DNA from: Manduca sexta | Lineage: Eukaryota > Arthropoda > Insecta > Lepidoptera > Sphingidae | NCBI RefSeq assembly: GCF_014839805.1 | Contig: NC_051123.1 | Coordinates: forward strand, 1,098,727 to 1,162,726 | DNA: 64,000 nucleotides | Reading direction: 5' to 3' | Shown here: in pieces, positions 32,901-47,900 of the stretch | Layout of the letters: each line of letters begins with the position of its first letter | Position numbering within the stretch: position 1 is the first letter of the stretch | The notes under the pieces: model-generated | Seen by the model: the letters and a program-made list of their open reading frames with translations, nothing else | The model's database searches: none | Told to the model about the DNA's origin: nothing | Program-made: the position numbers and the translations under genes

Positions 32901-35900
32901 GCCTTTTTTATTTTGAAGCCAATGGCCATGCATTGTCATGTGGGACGATGCTCCTGAGTCCACATACCAGCTAGTGTTGTCGTTTAGTAAAGAGGCTGAG
33001 AAAGCAGCAACAAAACTATTCTTAGTATCATTATTGTTTTCTTTTTTGTTTCTGAACCAACACTGTTTGCTAACATGACCGTGTTTATTACAATTAAAGC
33101 ATCGGGGTCCTTTAGGTTTTTCTGAATAAGTTGATTTATTTTTATTGTGTTGAGAGTTTTTGTATTTATTTGATTTTACATAAAAAGCAGTAGTAGTATC
33201 TGATCTCACTTCTTGTAACAATTTTGTCTTTATCAGATCGGCACTAATCTTTATACCAGAGCTCTCAATCCCCATTATCATAGGCTTGTATTCTTCGGGT
33301 AAACCAGCCAACATTAGTGTTCCAAGCCACTCACCGTCAACACTAAAACCTATTGCTCTCAGTTTGTGTGCTGCTGACATAATTTTATTAATGTAATCTT
33401 CTACGTTCGTACTTGAATTGAGATTAGTATTTATCAGATCTCTTAGAAGCCCAACTTTACGGAGAAGGCCGGAGTCTTCAAATGCTTTCGATAGCTTGTC
33501 CCATACCAATTTCGCAGTGCTGGCGTCTTGAACATGTACATATAGTTGTGGGTCTATTGATAGTATAATCTTAGACTTAGCTTTAATATCCTTTTTGTTA
33601 TCCACGGAGTCCACGGAGGTTATACATTCCCACAACTCCTCATGTTGCAGATATGCTTCCATTGCGAAATTTCCACGTCGAAAAATTATCTCTTCCGGTT
33701 AATTTTTGTATTGATAATGTGTTTGTAGTCATGTTGATAGTTTCGTAAAGATTTTGAAGCGGAAGGAAAATTTTGTCATGCGGTTTTTTTTTTGAGGTTA
33801 TACTCGAATTTATTAAACTTACTAAAAAGAACTTTTAGAAATCTTTAATAGAACGGGACGGCCCATAACCTGTTGTTATTAATAAAGCACTTGATGAAAC
33901 TTAGATAAATGTATTCAAAGAGATAAAAGGGTATTGTACGTTAAAACAGTCAGAGACAAGAGAGATATAGAGAGGGGACTTAAAAATTAGTGATGTACGG
34001 TGACCGGTGAGCTGTCTATGGGTCACTGGTATTTGCGTTTACTCCAACAGATTTACATATAATTCTTCAACAATGAAAATATCACGCAACTAGATAATAG
34101 GATATATGCAATATTTAAATATACCAAAGTTAACTGTTGAAGTTTAGATTGAAGAAATAGTATTGGTTGAACTTTACGACTTTTACCTTATTGGACCTGC
34201 TGCCCCTAGTAGGTGCCAAGTTATCAATCCTTAGCCTAATTAGGAATCCTATTTGAAAAGAAATGTTTATGATACACACGAAACGAATGTATGATCACAG
34301 GTCTCAAGAGCGTGCTACTGACCTCTCTATCATGAATGCGGGTCTCTTGACACGCACCAGGCCTTATTTACCTCAATGTATTAGATGATGAAATAATTAT
34401 CGTTATTGCTTGCTTTTGTTCTCCGCATTTCATTGTCGATTATATTGGCTAAAGTATGCAAATCATTTTCCGTCTTGAAATCCTTTTTGGAGATAAAATG
34501 TCGTGTGTGAAAAGTCGTTTTTATTCTAAAGTAAGTTTGGAAATCCAGCAACCGTTATTGAAATGAATTCTAGAAGACAATGAGAAATTCAAAAGGCGTT
34601 AGTAAGTTCTAATAGGTACAAATCATATGAACTTGGAAAAGAATTTTTTTATTAATCATAGATAGTGGTGTATTCACATGTATAGATGTAATGATAAAGT
34701 ATTAAAAACGAAAAACATGTTTGTTTTCTCCAAGTAAAACAAAATATGTGAAATGCAATATTATTTTTATCTTCAAGAGGGAATCTCCCAGACGATCAAT
34801 ATAACCTCCATGAGGCTTGAAGGACGCAGCAAATCCAATTAAAATGGCCAGACTATAAAATTAAAATGCACATACAATTCTTTTCCCCTATTTATCCTTG
34901 AAGCTAGGATCACTAACCCCTCAATGTCTTTAGTCTTATAAAATTTTATTACAATGTGTTGCAGAAACAATACTCTGATATTATGCTGTACTATCAAAAC
35001 TAACTAGTTGAATACTGAGTCATTTTATTCCTGAAGACGCGCCCATTACTTTCTCTAATCGCATCGCAATCGCAATACAGGCTGCGTGACTAGCAGGAGT
35101 TCACACACATACTATGAATAGTGTCGGGCAAAGTGCAATACCTCGTAACTGACAGAAAAAATTATAGAATTATCAATCAAAAGTTTCGTATATTAAGTGC
35201 CAATTTTAATTGGAACATTTACACTGTATTTAATGAGAGTTGTAAATTAACTAAGCTCTATGATCTGTAACGTCTGATAGTATTGAGCTAATTGGAAATC
35301 TAGACTTCTGCGTATAGCGATCAAAATCCAGTTCCCACCGCATCAAACACAATATATCAAGTTCAGTCTGTCATTTTCGTTTGATTATATGTGCATAGTG
35401 ACATTGGCGTCCTTCTTACCGATCGATAGCCGGGGTTAAAATGCAAGCTTAAAAAAAAGTAATAAAACTATTATCAGTCGAAAAAAGGTCGAAGTGTAAT
35501 TACTTCTGGCTAAATTGGAACGATACGGACACGAGACCGAATCTTATTGTTTATACTCGCGTTATCTTCTTTCATTTAATCTTTGGTTAATTTTATAGCC
35601 TTTTAAGGGGAAGGTTGAATGGATGTATTGCATCTGAGTGGCAATGGCGAAAGCTCCTTGTGTTTTGTGCTGGCTTCTTGGCAATATTTTCGTCCTTCAC
35701 CACTGCTAAGGGGCTGCTAATAACATTAACTTTGTAATAATATACTCTTCTGTTTCTCGCGGTCGCGTTGCTAGTCACAGGCCTTCTTTGCTATAGAAGG
35801 TTTAGACCTGAGTCTATAACGCTGGCCTAGTGCGGATTGGTAGGCTGTACATGCTCTTTCCTGTCAGCCTGAGCTGGTCTTTTTGTTTATTTTGTAGTCT

Positions 35901-38900
35901 CATTTGTTTTATGTGCAATATAAAATGTCTGTAGTTATATAAGTGACTTAATTGGAGGAATTATAATTATATAATTCTAATATTCTCATGTAACTTGGGT
36001 TATCATAAGTGCAACTATGTTCGCTAACATGAATAAATCATTTTATTTTATACTTTGAAAATTCAGTTTGCTCACAATGATTTTCCTTCACCGTTAACGC
36101 GAGCGATGGTTAACAAAAGTTGAATAGCGTGATGAACCTACGTCCAAGAAGCCACATTTTTAACTTTGATATCAGGTGTTGCGCATTGAACAAATAAACA
36201 ATTAATCACGTGACCATAACTACTTTGTTTGTTAAACCGCGAAATGTTTATATTTTGGTTTCAAACTTGTTTATGGTAAGGATTTTTTACACAAAGATAT
36301 GGCGATTTTAATCTATGTTTATTTTATGTGGATAATTCGAAGACAAGCCTATTAATTATACAATAATATACGTGCGCCGTATCATTTTGTAAGCACGTTT
36401 CCAATTAAATCAACGCTTAGGGGGTAATGTTGTGTTTGGTATAGATAAGACTTAATAAAAATATACAGCACAAGGCAAGAAGAGTAGGCAATTGGAAGAT
36501 AAATGGCTCGCTCTAAGTTTTTATAAGTATTAACTATAAGTAATACCGGGCCAAAATATTGTGACTGAGTTTTGGTGTGATACCCTGTGCCCCGAAAAAC
36601 ACGTAAAGCCGTTGGTCCTGCGCCTGATCTTTCTCCAGTTATGTCGGGTTGTCGTCTCACCGAACTATGAGAGTGAAGGAATAGAGAGTGCTTGTGTATT
36701 GCGCACAAACTTGTGCACTATAATATCTCCTGCGTTCTTGGCTGATCTCCTTGGTCGATTTTGGTCGCCGTGGCCGAAATTCGGTCAGGAAGGAATCAAT
36801 TAATCAAATCTATGCAGGAAAGTGACAATTCACGTCAGTTCCGTGAGAACAATGGTAATACCACAGATTACCTGACGGCATCACCCCGGTCGAGCCTGCT
36901 AGTTCACAAAGATTAACATTTAATATGATCGGCCAAATAAGATCGCAACTGAATCAATCGCTTGAAGGTTGATGTGAAGACTTACCGGTAGACTTCCGTA
37001 GTCTTCCACCAGAGCGGCATGCCGATGATGATGAGCACCCCGACGAACGAGGCGCTCGCCCACATACGGCTCGACTCTGAAATCAATGGGACATTATTAA
37101 TATTGTAAATCTGAAGATGTGTTTTAATTAAACACAGAAACTACTCAAAGGGTTGCTGGGGCCTTATTCTCTATCCCGCACGTTATTTTAACAGTGCTTA
37201 ACAAGCACGTAACACAACGCGTCATGTTTAGGACTATAGAAATTTAGCTTACAGAATACTATTCCACGCACATTTCTCGAAGATAACATGACACGGCCGC
37301 GTTACGCGTTTACACTATCATACAGAATAAGGGCCCTGGTTGTTTTATTTTTATTAAAAAGGTTTTATATAAAATTATATATGTATAAAGTATATTAAAA
37401 GATCGTGTCCTGAATGGCCTATTTTTTATTCCGGGAAAAAAAAATCATGACACCACGTGCGATATCTAGAATTTCATAAAAGCAAAGTAAGACTTATTAT
37501 GCAGCTCGATTCAAGGATTGTCATATGTATGTTAAAAACAGATTTTTCCGTTTGAATCTGTCTCGATTTGAACCATAGTACACAAGGTGTAAAATCCGCC
37601 ATCGTGGCTCACGTAAGCGTGTCGCTTACCTGGAGCCGTCAGTGTATATCTGGTTCAAAAAGGCCGGCATAATTGTGTCGACTGACGAGAGATGTTACCT
37701 CTTGCCAGTTGACACTATCAAGCCCCCTCTTCGCTTACCATCAGGTGTAGTGGCGACAGTGGAGTATCCGAAGAAAATGATAGCTATGGTATTTAAATAG
37801 TTAAGGGAATTTTATATGGTATTAACACAATACGGTGTAGCTGTATCATGGCACTGCAGAGCAGATCCCCGGGTCGGGCAAAGTGATATTAGGTTTCCTA
37901 CTAAAGTATCAGCCCAGAGGGAAATTTGTGCCCGATATCGCAATAGGCTCCGCACTCTATCATGTCCAACAACAGCCACATAAAGGTCTGCAACTATCGT
38001 GTTCCTGCGACTGCAAAGTGCGCTGTGAATGTTTCTTTTGTTTTCCTGACCAGGGTTTGTATCGATTATATCAGCTAGTTTTAGAGCATTGGACATAAAG
38101 ACTTCAACAGATGTCTTACTTGAGGCGCTATCACATCATGGGACGGAATACACATGGCAAAAAATGGGTGCATCAGTTATGACTCTCCCTAGTCCTTAGT
38201 CCTCTACGCCTTAAGGATAAAATGTGCGAGTGAGTGTAAAAAGGTATTTACGTTTATTAGCTCATTCTATAACCTTCATAGTATTTAAAACAAATAATTT
38301 ATAGCTGTCGCAGGACATAAACGGCACGCGCACAATACATGCGTCACACTCATGAGAATGCTGTCCACTCCATTTAATACTAACGAATACAATTTACAGA
38401 ACAATGCATATTTGATGTTATGATATAAAACCAGGGCGTGAATACTTATTAAACATATTGTAATAGTCTTCTTATACAATTAAATGACGAATTGAGTATA
38501 ATATTAGCCCTGTACTATATACTGTCTCTGAGACGGATTAGGTCTTAGTTCACCACGTTGGCTTAGTGCGGATTGGTAGACTTCACCCACCCTCAAAATT
38601 CTTATAAAGAATTTCTCAGGTGCGTAGGATTCCCCACGATGTTTTCCTTCACTGTTAAAGGCAGCAATAATTCACAAAGAATACATAGATTTAGAAGTCA
38701 GAGGTGTGTGCCCTTGGGTTTTGAACCTGTAGCCATTCTTCTGAAGTCTGTTCTGCAACTAACCAGGCTATCGCCGCTGATAATATTTATCATGTTCGAA
38801 TGTAATTTCAGAGCGGGCCGCTATGTTTTTATATACAACGTTCACAGTTTTTCTGTAGTGTATTTAGTATCAGCATCGCACCCGTGCGAAGCCGGGGCGA

Positions 38901-41900
38901 GTCGCTAGTCATACAATAAAGCATTGACACGAGTCATCTATACAGCGTAATGCCCCTGAGTTCCTTCACTTACCAATGCCCTCTTTTATATAAATATCAA
39001 TTGGCTATTATAGGCACTTATAAAAAGGGAGTGTCGGTTTAGAATTTAGACCAGTGTATCTTGACATCCCATTCTATAAATGTAACAGGATGTTAGAGCT
39101 TCATCAATTTGGGCGCAGCAATGACGCTATCAGGTCAGGTGTTAAGTAAAACTAATTGGGTACAATTTACGCAGTGAGGTATCGATTGCTTGTGCGTATT
39201 ATGATTTTATTGAGTTATTTATCTTTATTATTAAGCTGGCCTTTGTTCGGTGAGACGTAGTTTGAAACACAAATACAGTCAATCATGGACAAGGACAGCA
39301 GTAGGGGCCTTAACTAACGCCAGGCTTAGGGCGGCAGATTTTTTTTCTTTGCCTTTTTCAATGGCGAACCCTGGATACTTGTCGTATTCGCCATCCCCTA
39401 ATCCGCCACTGGTATGCAGGTGTCAAGAGAATACGGGAAGTGTGAGAGATAAACAAAGCTAACTTTCGGCTAGTCCCAGAATTTTTATCGTTTTAGTACA
39501 TGCTTGCAGTGAGATTTGCGCATGCCTCATAATGTCTCAGGATGACGAGTGCAGTGCAGTTTCATGCAGCGCTTTGTGATACAGAATTTTGTCAGTGTAA
39601 AAACTTACAAACAAATGAATGGGTTGTTCGTCCAACTTTGCTTTTGTATACAAAATATCGCCTGGAAATCGGCAGCACTTTTATACTAACTCGGTGCGGC
39701 GTGGGTACAACACCGCTCTGAGATTCTGGATTCAAATTCCTGAGGTCTCCCTGCACCCTAACAATATCAATGCTAAATCATAGAACAAATCCCTTATTTC
39801 AAGATGGCCACCCACGTAGCTCCCAATGTCACGAGCCGTTCACCTAGGTCTCCAATTACTTAACCTAGGCACAATTCATCGAGTGTTTCGTTATCAATAC
39901 CGTCTATAATGTCTTGTTTATTGAATGATTATCGATGACGTTTCGTTCAAGATAATAAATAAATTAGAAAGATAATACAAATAACATCACAATGACAGAA
40001 TCAACGAATGCCTCATTCAAAGGACTTGCATTATTTATCTAAATAAATGGTTGTCTTTATTTTCATAAAAGTAAAAGATAATAAATCAACGAAAACCATC
40101 GATATACATATACGTACGCAAACATTTTTACAAAAGTTCGTACATAAGTAGGAGTAAGATGTGAAAGTATTATATTGTAATGTTTGGACATTCGTTAGCA
40201 CGTTACTCAACTGTTGAACAGATTTAGATGTGTGACATAAAGAAAACCACGCCCTCAATTAATATATCGCTTTCTTTTCATCCCGAATATACACACGCTG
40301 AACGAATTGCGACCAAAATAGTATAACGCATAAGTCTATAAATCCAGTGTAATGTATTCCATTAAACGGATATGACGAAACAGCAGCACAATGATAGACT
40401 CAATGAAGAGACAATTCTTCTTAACACACTTGTTCCACAATGCACCCATTTCTCTGCGTCATCCTGAGTTTGACTGAGAAAAAATGCCAGTGTTATTAAG
40501 GTCTTTTATACAACTTTTGTATATTTTTAAACAGGCAGGACAGTGACGTCACAGTTCACTGCGTAGTAAGTGGAGTGGCGTACGCATATATTATCGATTA
40601 TCCATGTTTATCCCTTGCTAGTAAACGCTATTGAGTGTAGCATTACTGACGACCATTAGATTAGAAAACTTATAGAAGTCTACTACCACATACAATATCG
40701 TTTTAAATGTAAACAATTACTGTAAGTTGATTTCTGCAACTTTTAAAGCTTGCAGTATTTACAGAAGTTGCATATCTATCGAATTATTGAAAAACCAGTG
40801 TAAACTCATCTGGACATCTGCCCAATATATTGCAACAAGAACTCGCTAGTTTAACTTAGCGATAAGTGCGTACTTTGTACAAAATCCTCTGCAGTGACGT
40901 CACAAGCCATGTAGGCTTCAAAGGAAAATAACCTGAAAAAACACGTGCTGTTACAGACTTAAAATCTTAGTCATGAGTATTTGTTTAAGATTTGCGATGA
41001 CGTAAAGCCTGATTGTGGAATCTTTAGGCTCCGAAAATGTTAACAAATATACTTGCGCACGAGTCGGTAACTAAACGGAGAGAATAATTCGAGTAATTGA
41101 ACCCGTATTGTTTTATTTGTGGTCAATTAAAGTAACCTGTTTCATTAAAACGGACGAGCGCGCTGCGCCTGCGCGTAAGTGTGAATTACCTTGCAATTCG
41201 TCAGTGCGACTAGAGACTTTACCTGACCACGGATGAAACCCGACCTTAGTGTATCAAGATTATGCGTTTGACTGACCCATTACACTTATTCACGTACATT
41301 GTGAGATCAAAAATAATCCCCATTTGATCACATTACAATGTGATGAAACTTAAACATTTGGCGAAGATAACTCATTCAAGGTTCACGCATTACCCACTTC
41401 GGTGTCGACATTCTATGGTAAACTTATTTTTAATACTAATGTAAATAACAATGTGGAACGATGTCTTGATGCAGCGTAGATAGTCATTCACACGAGCAAT
41501 TGTTTACTGCCGTACTATTAAATTGTGAATCATTTTGATAAAACTAGAGTTGTAGATATTATGCACAATAGATGTAACTGTACAAGGCGTAAGGAATAAG
41601 AAGCTTTATCATGACGTCTTAAAGTCAATATTAGAGTGAATGGTCTCGCTGGAGGATGCATGAGACTGGACGAAGCGGAGGTGAAGGAAAATGGATTCTA
41701 ATACTAAGCAGAGAGAACGCCAGTCAGAAGATGTTAAAACAAATTATAATTCCAAAAATACATTATAATTCGTAGAAAGGCTCTGCACACGCTAGCGAGA
41801 CGACATCCAAGTTTCGTGTTGCACCCCTGCCTGTCAATCTAGAATTACAGGCAAGTACAGTGGCGGCTATAACCGACAATAGGCCCTAGCGAAAGCAACG

Positions 41901-44900
41901 CAAGCTCGCATGATGCACCCCACCCCAAAAGACCACCACTGCGCAAGCGCATGTTTAATGTCTAAAATTGTAAACAAGACTAATTATAATTGCATACACC
42001 AAGAAATTAAACTGTCTAGACACGAAATTTTCAGACGATTTAGAGCGTCATGCAACAAGCGTAATTATTTTTGCCGGTTCTGCAATAAATAGAAGTTACG
42101 ATAACGCGTTACGTATTGCAAAATCTAGCCCAAAATATTTAAAGAAGTTTATTATATGGTAAAATACTGTACTTTCTATGTAGTGTTACATTCCATGGAC
42201 TAAGATATCCTATTGGTTCGTAAAATTATAGTTATTTAGAAGGTTGAATGCCTTGTTTTTAATCAAAGTCTGATTTCTGTTTACATATTTGTGCTACTCA
42301 CAAAAACGGTAGAATTAATTTCGATGCACTATTAGCGAGCAGAACGCATCAAGAAAAAAAACGCCATCATATTTGCAGTCACAATTCTAAAGTTACACAA
42401 TCCATATCAAACCACGTCTAATGTCCTTCAAACCGAGGCCTCCCAAAACACAGCAACCTCGAAATTTTCGTTAGACATTGTCAAATCTAATCTAACTACA
42501 GATAATTCACATTGCGTGATATTCTGATCGTGAATGACGTCGTTGTTGGCGGAAGATGTTAGCAGGTAAAGGACGATGGTGCAATAGCTTAGTACTGGAT
42601 TTGTAGAGATTAGAAGCCGCATTGAGGCCAGTCAAGCTTTAGGGCAGTATCTCGACATCTCTTTAAGACTATAAAGCATGAGGAACGCGTACGAGTTTAG
42701 GTAAATTGATAAACCTTTAAAGGGCAGTGAGAATTACGAAGATATGTTATTATGTTTAAAAAATACGTTAAGTCTAAGTATTAACAAGTATTCCAAAGAA
42801 TATTGACACCAAGCCTGCTGGTTTTTTATTCTCGAAATTGCAGTTAAACAATAAACATGTTTTCAACATTGATCAATTTAAACTATACAGTTAAGTAGAA
42901 TTTGATACGTTTTTAATTGATTCCGTGTATTGATAGTAAATTAATTAATCATTATCCATTAATTCTAAATATGTCTACATTTTATGTGTCTAGATAAATT
43001 AAAAATAAACAAACAAGTTAATGTTAGGTAGTGTACTAACAACATCCTACCGAGATGATGTCAGCACTACACTCCCTACAATAGGGACTAGGGACAAGAC
43101 GAGGACGAATAGAGGCGCATAAGCTCCCACCCCCCACGAACTGCTTTCTATATTGGCACGAAAAAGTGACTACACCTTATGGTAAGTGAAATAAGTCCAG
43201 ATAGTGAGATTTTACATAATCATGCTTTAATATGAAGTAATAGATTCCTGCAGCGATCGAGGATACGAAGGCGTAGGTTCGATACTCATAGGATTTTTTC
43301 CTTTGTTTTCTTCTTTTATATTATGGCTTCTACAGTTTTTTTATGAGTGATTTTGCCAATGTCAAGTTATAATAGCAGATACAAAATAAAGAGACTGAAA
43401 AATCAAATCGCCATTTTGACCTTTTTCTTATGCCTATCAAAATATATCTGTTTGTTTTTAGTATTTAATTTATTTCGCGATAGACAACGGGTTGTCTATG
43501 TCTCTGGGATTGACGATGTCCAATCACGAACAAAGATGTCAATTCACTTATTTTTGTTGATCCATCAGCTTCTCTACCTTAGAAGGCTATAAAATTTTGA
43601 ATCTATGTAGAAGCTAAAGAATTCTGGCTTAGGATTGACATACTATAATATGTTACACCATCAAGCCAACTATATCTTTATTGATTTACCATCAATTTCT
43701 CAACAAGGTGCAGTAATATGTATATATTCTGAATCAGAGATTTGAGATGGAATGACTAATACTTTACATATCTGGAATAGTGTATGGGCGTCTATAAAGA
43801 TAAGGCGACACAGAAATGAGGCATTTATTAGATATCATTACGGTTTCTTACGTGTTTTCATGTGCATTTACATTTAATCTGGTTCTTCTTATGGTCTGTA
43901 GTGATAGATGATCTTAGGCTCCGGAAATTACTTATCTATATATATAAAAATGAATCCCTATTTCCCTAAGTCACGCCATCACGCGTGAACGGCTGGACCG
44001 ATTTCACAATTTTTTTGTTGTGTTTGTTATTGTCAGGAGAAAGTTCTTATGAAAGAAAAAATTCAAAAAATTGCGTGGAAAATTTGAAAATTTAAGAAAA
44101 CTTAACGAAAATATTAATTTTATATAACTATCAATTGTTTGAAATAAGTCAGAATGCGCGCTGCTAATTCATAGTTAAGACAGGACAACGTCTGCCGGGT
44201 CAGCTATTTGTAATAAGGTACACCAGCAGCACTACATATTAGATCATTCAATAAAAAAAAGCAATAAGGTACAGCATCTGATATGTGTGCTACTAATAGA
44301 TTAAAAATCTAGATATAATAATGAGAAGGTAGAAGATAAAAATATAAAGTAGGTACTAAAAATATGAAATCAATGAGTAACTACAATATATGAGTAAATA
44401 TTATGAAATTATAGTGCGGTTTTCAACAATCTTTGGAAATCATTCGAATTATAAATAATTAATTGCTTATTATCATATCTTAGAATCATAAATTACTGCT
44501 TCGGTGGCGTAGTTGTATTGTATGCGCAGTACCGTAGCGCTCTGAGGCACTGGGTTCGAATCCCGGGCCAGGCAAAGTGATATTTGGGTTTTTCTGCTCA
44601 GAGTCTGATATTTGTGCCATATATGGTGATAAGTTCACCCCCTATCACATCATGGGACAAAACACGCTTGGCGAAAAGTGGGTTGGTTGCACCTCTGCAT
44701 ACCGTTTCTTTAAATGCGTGATTTCAGTGTATATAAATAATTGTAATCTACGTTAAGATTGTCATGAACATAAAAAACGATAATTATAACAATATATTAA
44801 AAACCTTAATTAAATTAAAGGATTTTTCCAGATTAAATGGCGGTTTTTTTTGTACAATTTTCTCCTGATGTTTCGAAGACCTTGCAGCCTTCATGGTCAT

Positions 44901-47900
44901 GGGGCGGTCCACATCGATCAAATCAGTAAAATGATTTTATTTCAACGGATCCCAGGATCAAATCTGGCACTGAATATATTCATAGCGTCTTAACTGAGGC
45001 AAGATGCGACAAATCTCTGATCGACGAAAGTCTGAGAGATATTTAAAAAAGCTATTCCGGTCCACAGCACCTTGTAAATTACAAGCAAGGTTATACTTTC
45101 TGCTTTGCTTTACCACTACATGTTTGTTGATTGAATAGAATATACATTTCACTAATTATTAACATGTCTGTTGAAATATTGTATTTTTAGCCGACAGAAA
45201 AATTAGGTTTTTAATTGTCAACGTTTGTGAATGTCAGCATAAACAGGGTCATTTTGTCATTGCATTCTTAAATGAAACCGCTTTCTTTTCTTGAAAATAA
45301 CGCTTGACAATAAGTTACTCGAGCCGTATACTCTATACATCAAATAAAAAATTTAGTTTTGGAACAAAATAAATAACAATAAAATGTAATTTTAATGTTA
45401 CACGAGGCACGAAGGTATTACACCATCATATTCCTGACTTCGAGTTGCGACTAAGCAATTTTTAAAATGGAAAATCCCAGTCACACTTATTTGGCCCCCA
45501 GGATTCGACCCCAGGACCTCAGCGCGGTACTCGTATTCATACCGTGTATAATTAAAACTACGCCACCGAGGCAGTCATTCGAAAATATATTACACAAACC
45601 TTTTATTACTTTTAATTTGAGATGAAATAGCAAACTGCATCAATAGACTGCATCCAAGTTGACCGGACGGAAGAGAATATACAATCTAGATCTTGTCTCC
45701 CGCGGCAAGTCACGAATCTAGACAGCGAGGAAGGCCGACAACCGATAACAATTACAACCGGTTGTGTTCAGGAAGTCATTAATGTTGTATAAATTGTAAC
45801 ATATTTCAACAGGGCAAATGTTTTAAAATCATTCAAGGGGAACATATTCCCTTTGCGGGACCCAAGCTAACCACCGGGTTTTAATGTTACAGCCACTGGT
45901 AATCCTATAATAGTGTCTGCTTGAATGTGGAAAGTTGGTGGAACGTTCTCGAAAGATCTCGATGCCTCCTGAATTTCGTGGAAACTCGATGACAGCTTAA
46001 TTAACGACGGTGTTATTAACCATTCCGGATCTTTGTTCTAACCCATGATGTGATTGGGGGGAAAGACTATCGCCATATCGAGCAAAAATAGAAGCCAATT
46101 GCTAGTTAATAAATATTAGGACATCGTGATTTCTAGTTGGTCATTTAAAAAAATCCTGTTACATAGCCACAGTCATGAAGAGTTGTGTTTAGGAAGATTA
46201 CTTAATTCGAATTAAAAAGCCCATTGCAATGAATGCAGCCCTGTGAGGTAATAAACTAATTATGCGAAGGTGAAGGGAAAAGGGAAATGCTAATACAAAA
46301 ACAAACACAGCATTTATGAGCCAAGTAACGTGCCGTTTTGCCGAGGCCGGTGATCGGGTTTCCACTTCAGACAGATAGATTATCGGAAAGGGCCGACGTG
46401 ATTTCAATGTAGACGTTTCCTTTAGCATCAGCATTGATTTTATTGAAGATTTATTATAAGTATAGATGAAAGTTGCCAGCAATGGGACATTTTTTTGTAC
46501 GAGTCTGAGAAACTTCTAAGCATCCATCAGTAATTGGAGTGGTGTCAAAATTTTATACTTATCTTAAAGTCGACATTATTATGCCAGCCTATTTGAAAAT
46601 GGATGTACACAGGCTGATCCCGGAACGCGAAACACTTACGTGTGTTACCATGCTAGGTATTACACCTTGTTTATATTGGTCATCCGGATACAATTATTCT
46701 ACCACCAGTTGCACACCTGTTACTCTGAATAATTTAAAAACGTCTATGATTCTCCAAACAGCATAAATCTAGACTTAGCACTAGACCTTGATATAGAAAC
46801 GTATGCGATCAGAATACTAACATTCGAAACGAATGTTATTTTCTCTCTGTCTTTCTCACTACATAAACTCTGCTAGAAAGGGACGAGTGTAGTCGAAAGT
46901 GCACGTAATGACGCAACTTTTCGAGGAAGACACACCTACCGAACGTATGATCAAACATACTAATATAGTTTTATTGATGGTAGGTATGCGAAAATCTGGC
47001 CAGGTATATGTCACTGTCTATTTCAGCTCCCAAGCAGCGTTGTGATTTTTATGTAACGGGTTGATATTGAAGTCTTTGTAAATACTTGGTACTTTAAAAA
47101 ATAAATAAATAATAAAATACTTTATTTATCACGTAGGCGTACAAGTGGCACTTATGATACGTCAAAACAAAGCATAAGAATAATTATTATTATTTCTAAA
47201 CAACTTTTAAAATTACTTACATAACTATGGACATTTTAAATTAGGGTAAAAATTTATAATAAAAACAAGGTACAAACCGAAGTAACCAGCTCGGGCTGCT
47301 TTTAGACTTAATATCAAATGTCTCGGAGAGACGTATGCAGCGTAATGCCATGCAGTACTTCTTAGAGTAACTGCTGAATTGTGAAGGGTCCATATAACTC
47401 TATTCCTACCAGCTTCCGTTCATGTAGAATCTAGTTATTATTAGAACGATTTGCAGACCTTCTTTATGCATATTAGTACCTATATGTTGTGTCGGGTTTT
47501 CTTTCGGAAAATTTTACCTTTCGCCAATACTGCATAGTGTTCTTACAGTTAATAGACTATTGTGACTACAAAGTTTTCTTTAAACTTTTACCAAAATTGT
47601 ATACCTTAAAAAATTCAGTTTACTCTTGAATTCGTTGGATCTATTACGAATCGGGAATCGTGTAATACCTCATTAGTGACAAATAAGCCAACTGAATTTG
47701 AACTTTACAATACCAAAAATTAGATTGATTATATTAATTATTTTTAGTCACTTACGTAGTACTTAACAATCTTCAAATATGGCGAGTCATGGCGTGGACG
47801 CTGATTGCTATATTTTGAAAACACAATTCTATGATTCATTCATCAAATAGCTATAGGTAAGTTAAATTTGAAGGATTCAAAATCGTGTCATAAAGACATG

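Larger units (their letters stand above)
29639..34054 (-). mobile_element. copia-type LTR retrotransposon in PIGS intron 2
   Basis: A complete element with target duplication gattt (29,639-29,643 and 34,050-34,054). The 3' LTR is 29,644-29,785 and the 5' LTR 33,871-34,049, each starting TGTTGG and ending AACA on the minus strand. The primer site ggttatgggcc (33,870-33,860) abuts the 5' LTR and matches the internal initiator tRNA-Met site used by Drosophila copia. The polypurine tract aagggagga (29,794-29,786) abuts the 3' LTR. The internal order gag, protease, integrase, RT, RNase H is copia-type (Pseudoviridae/Ty1-copia). The reading frame is interrupted near 32,910, 32,165, 30,500 and 30,292, so this copy cannot make an intact polyprotein as written. 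Same strand as PIGS, so its LTR poly(A) signals could affect the host transcript. Confidence 0.95.

Noticed and set aside
44497..44712. tRNA gene
   Set aside because: A and B boxes are present but no acceptor stem pairs, and a SINE body follows. Several copies in the window share that body.
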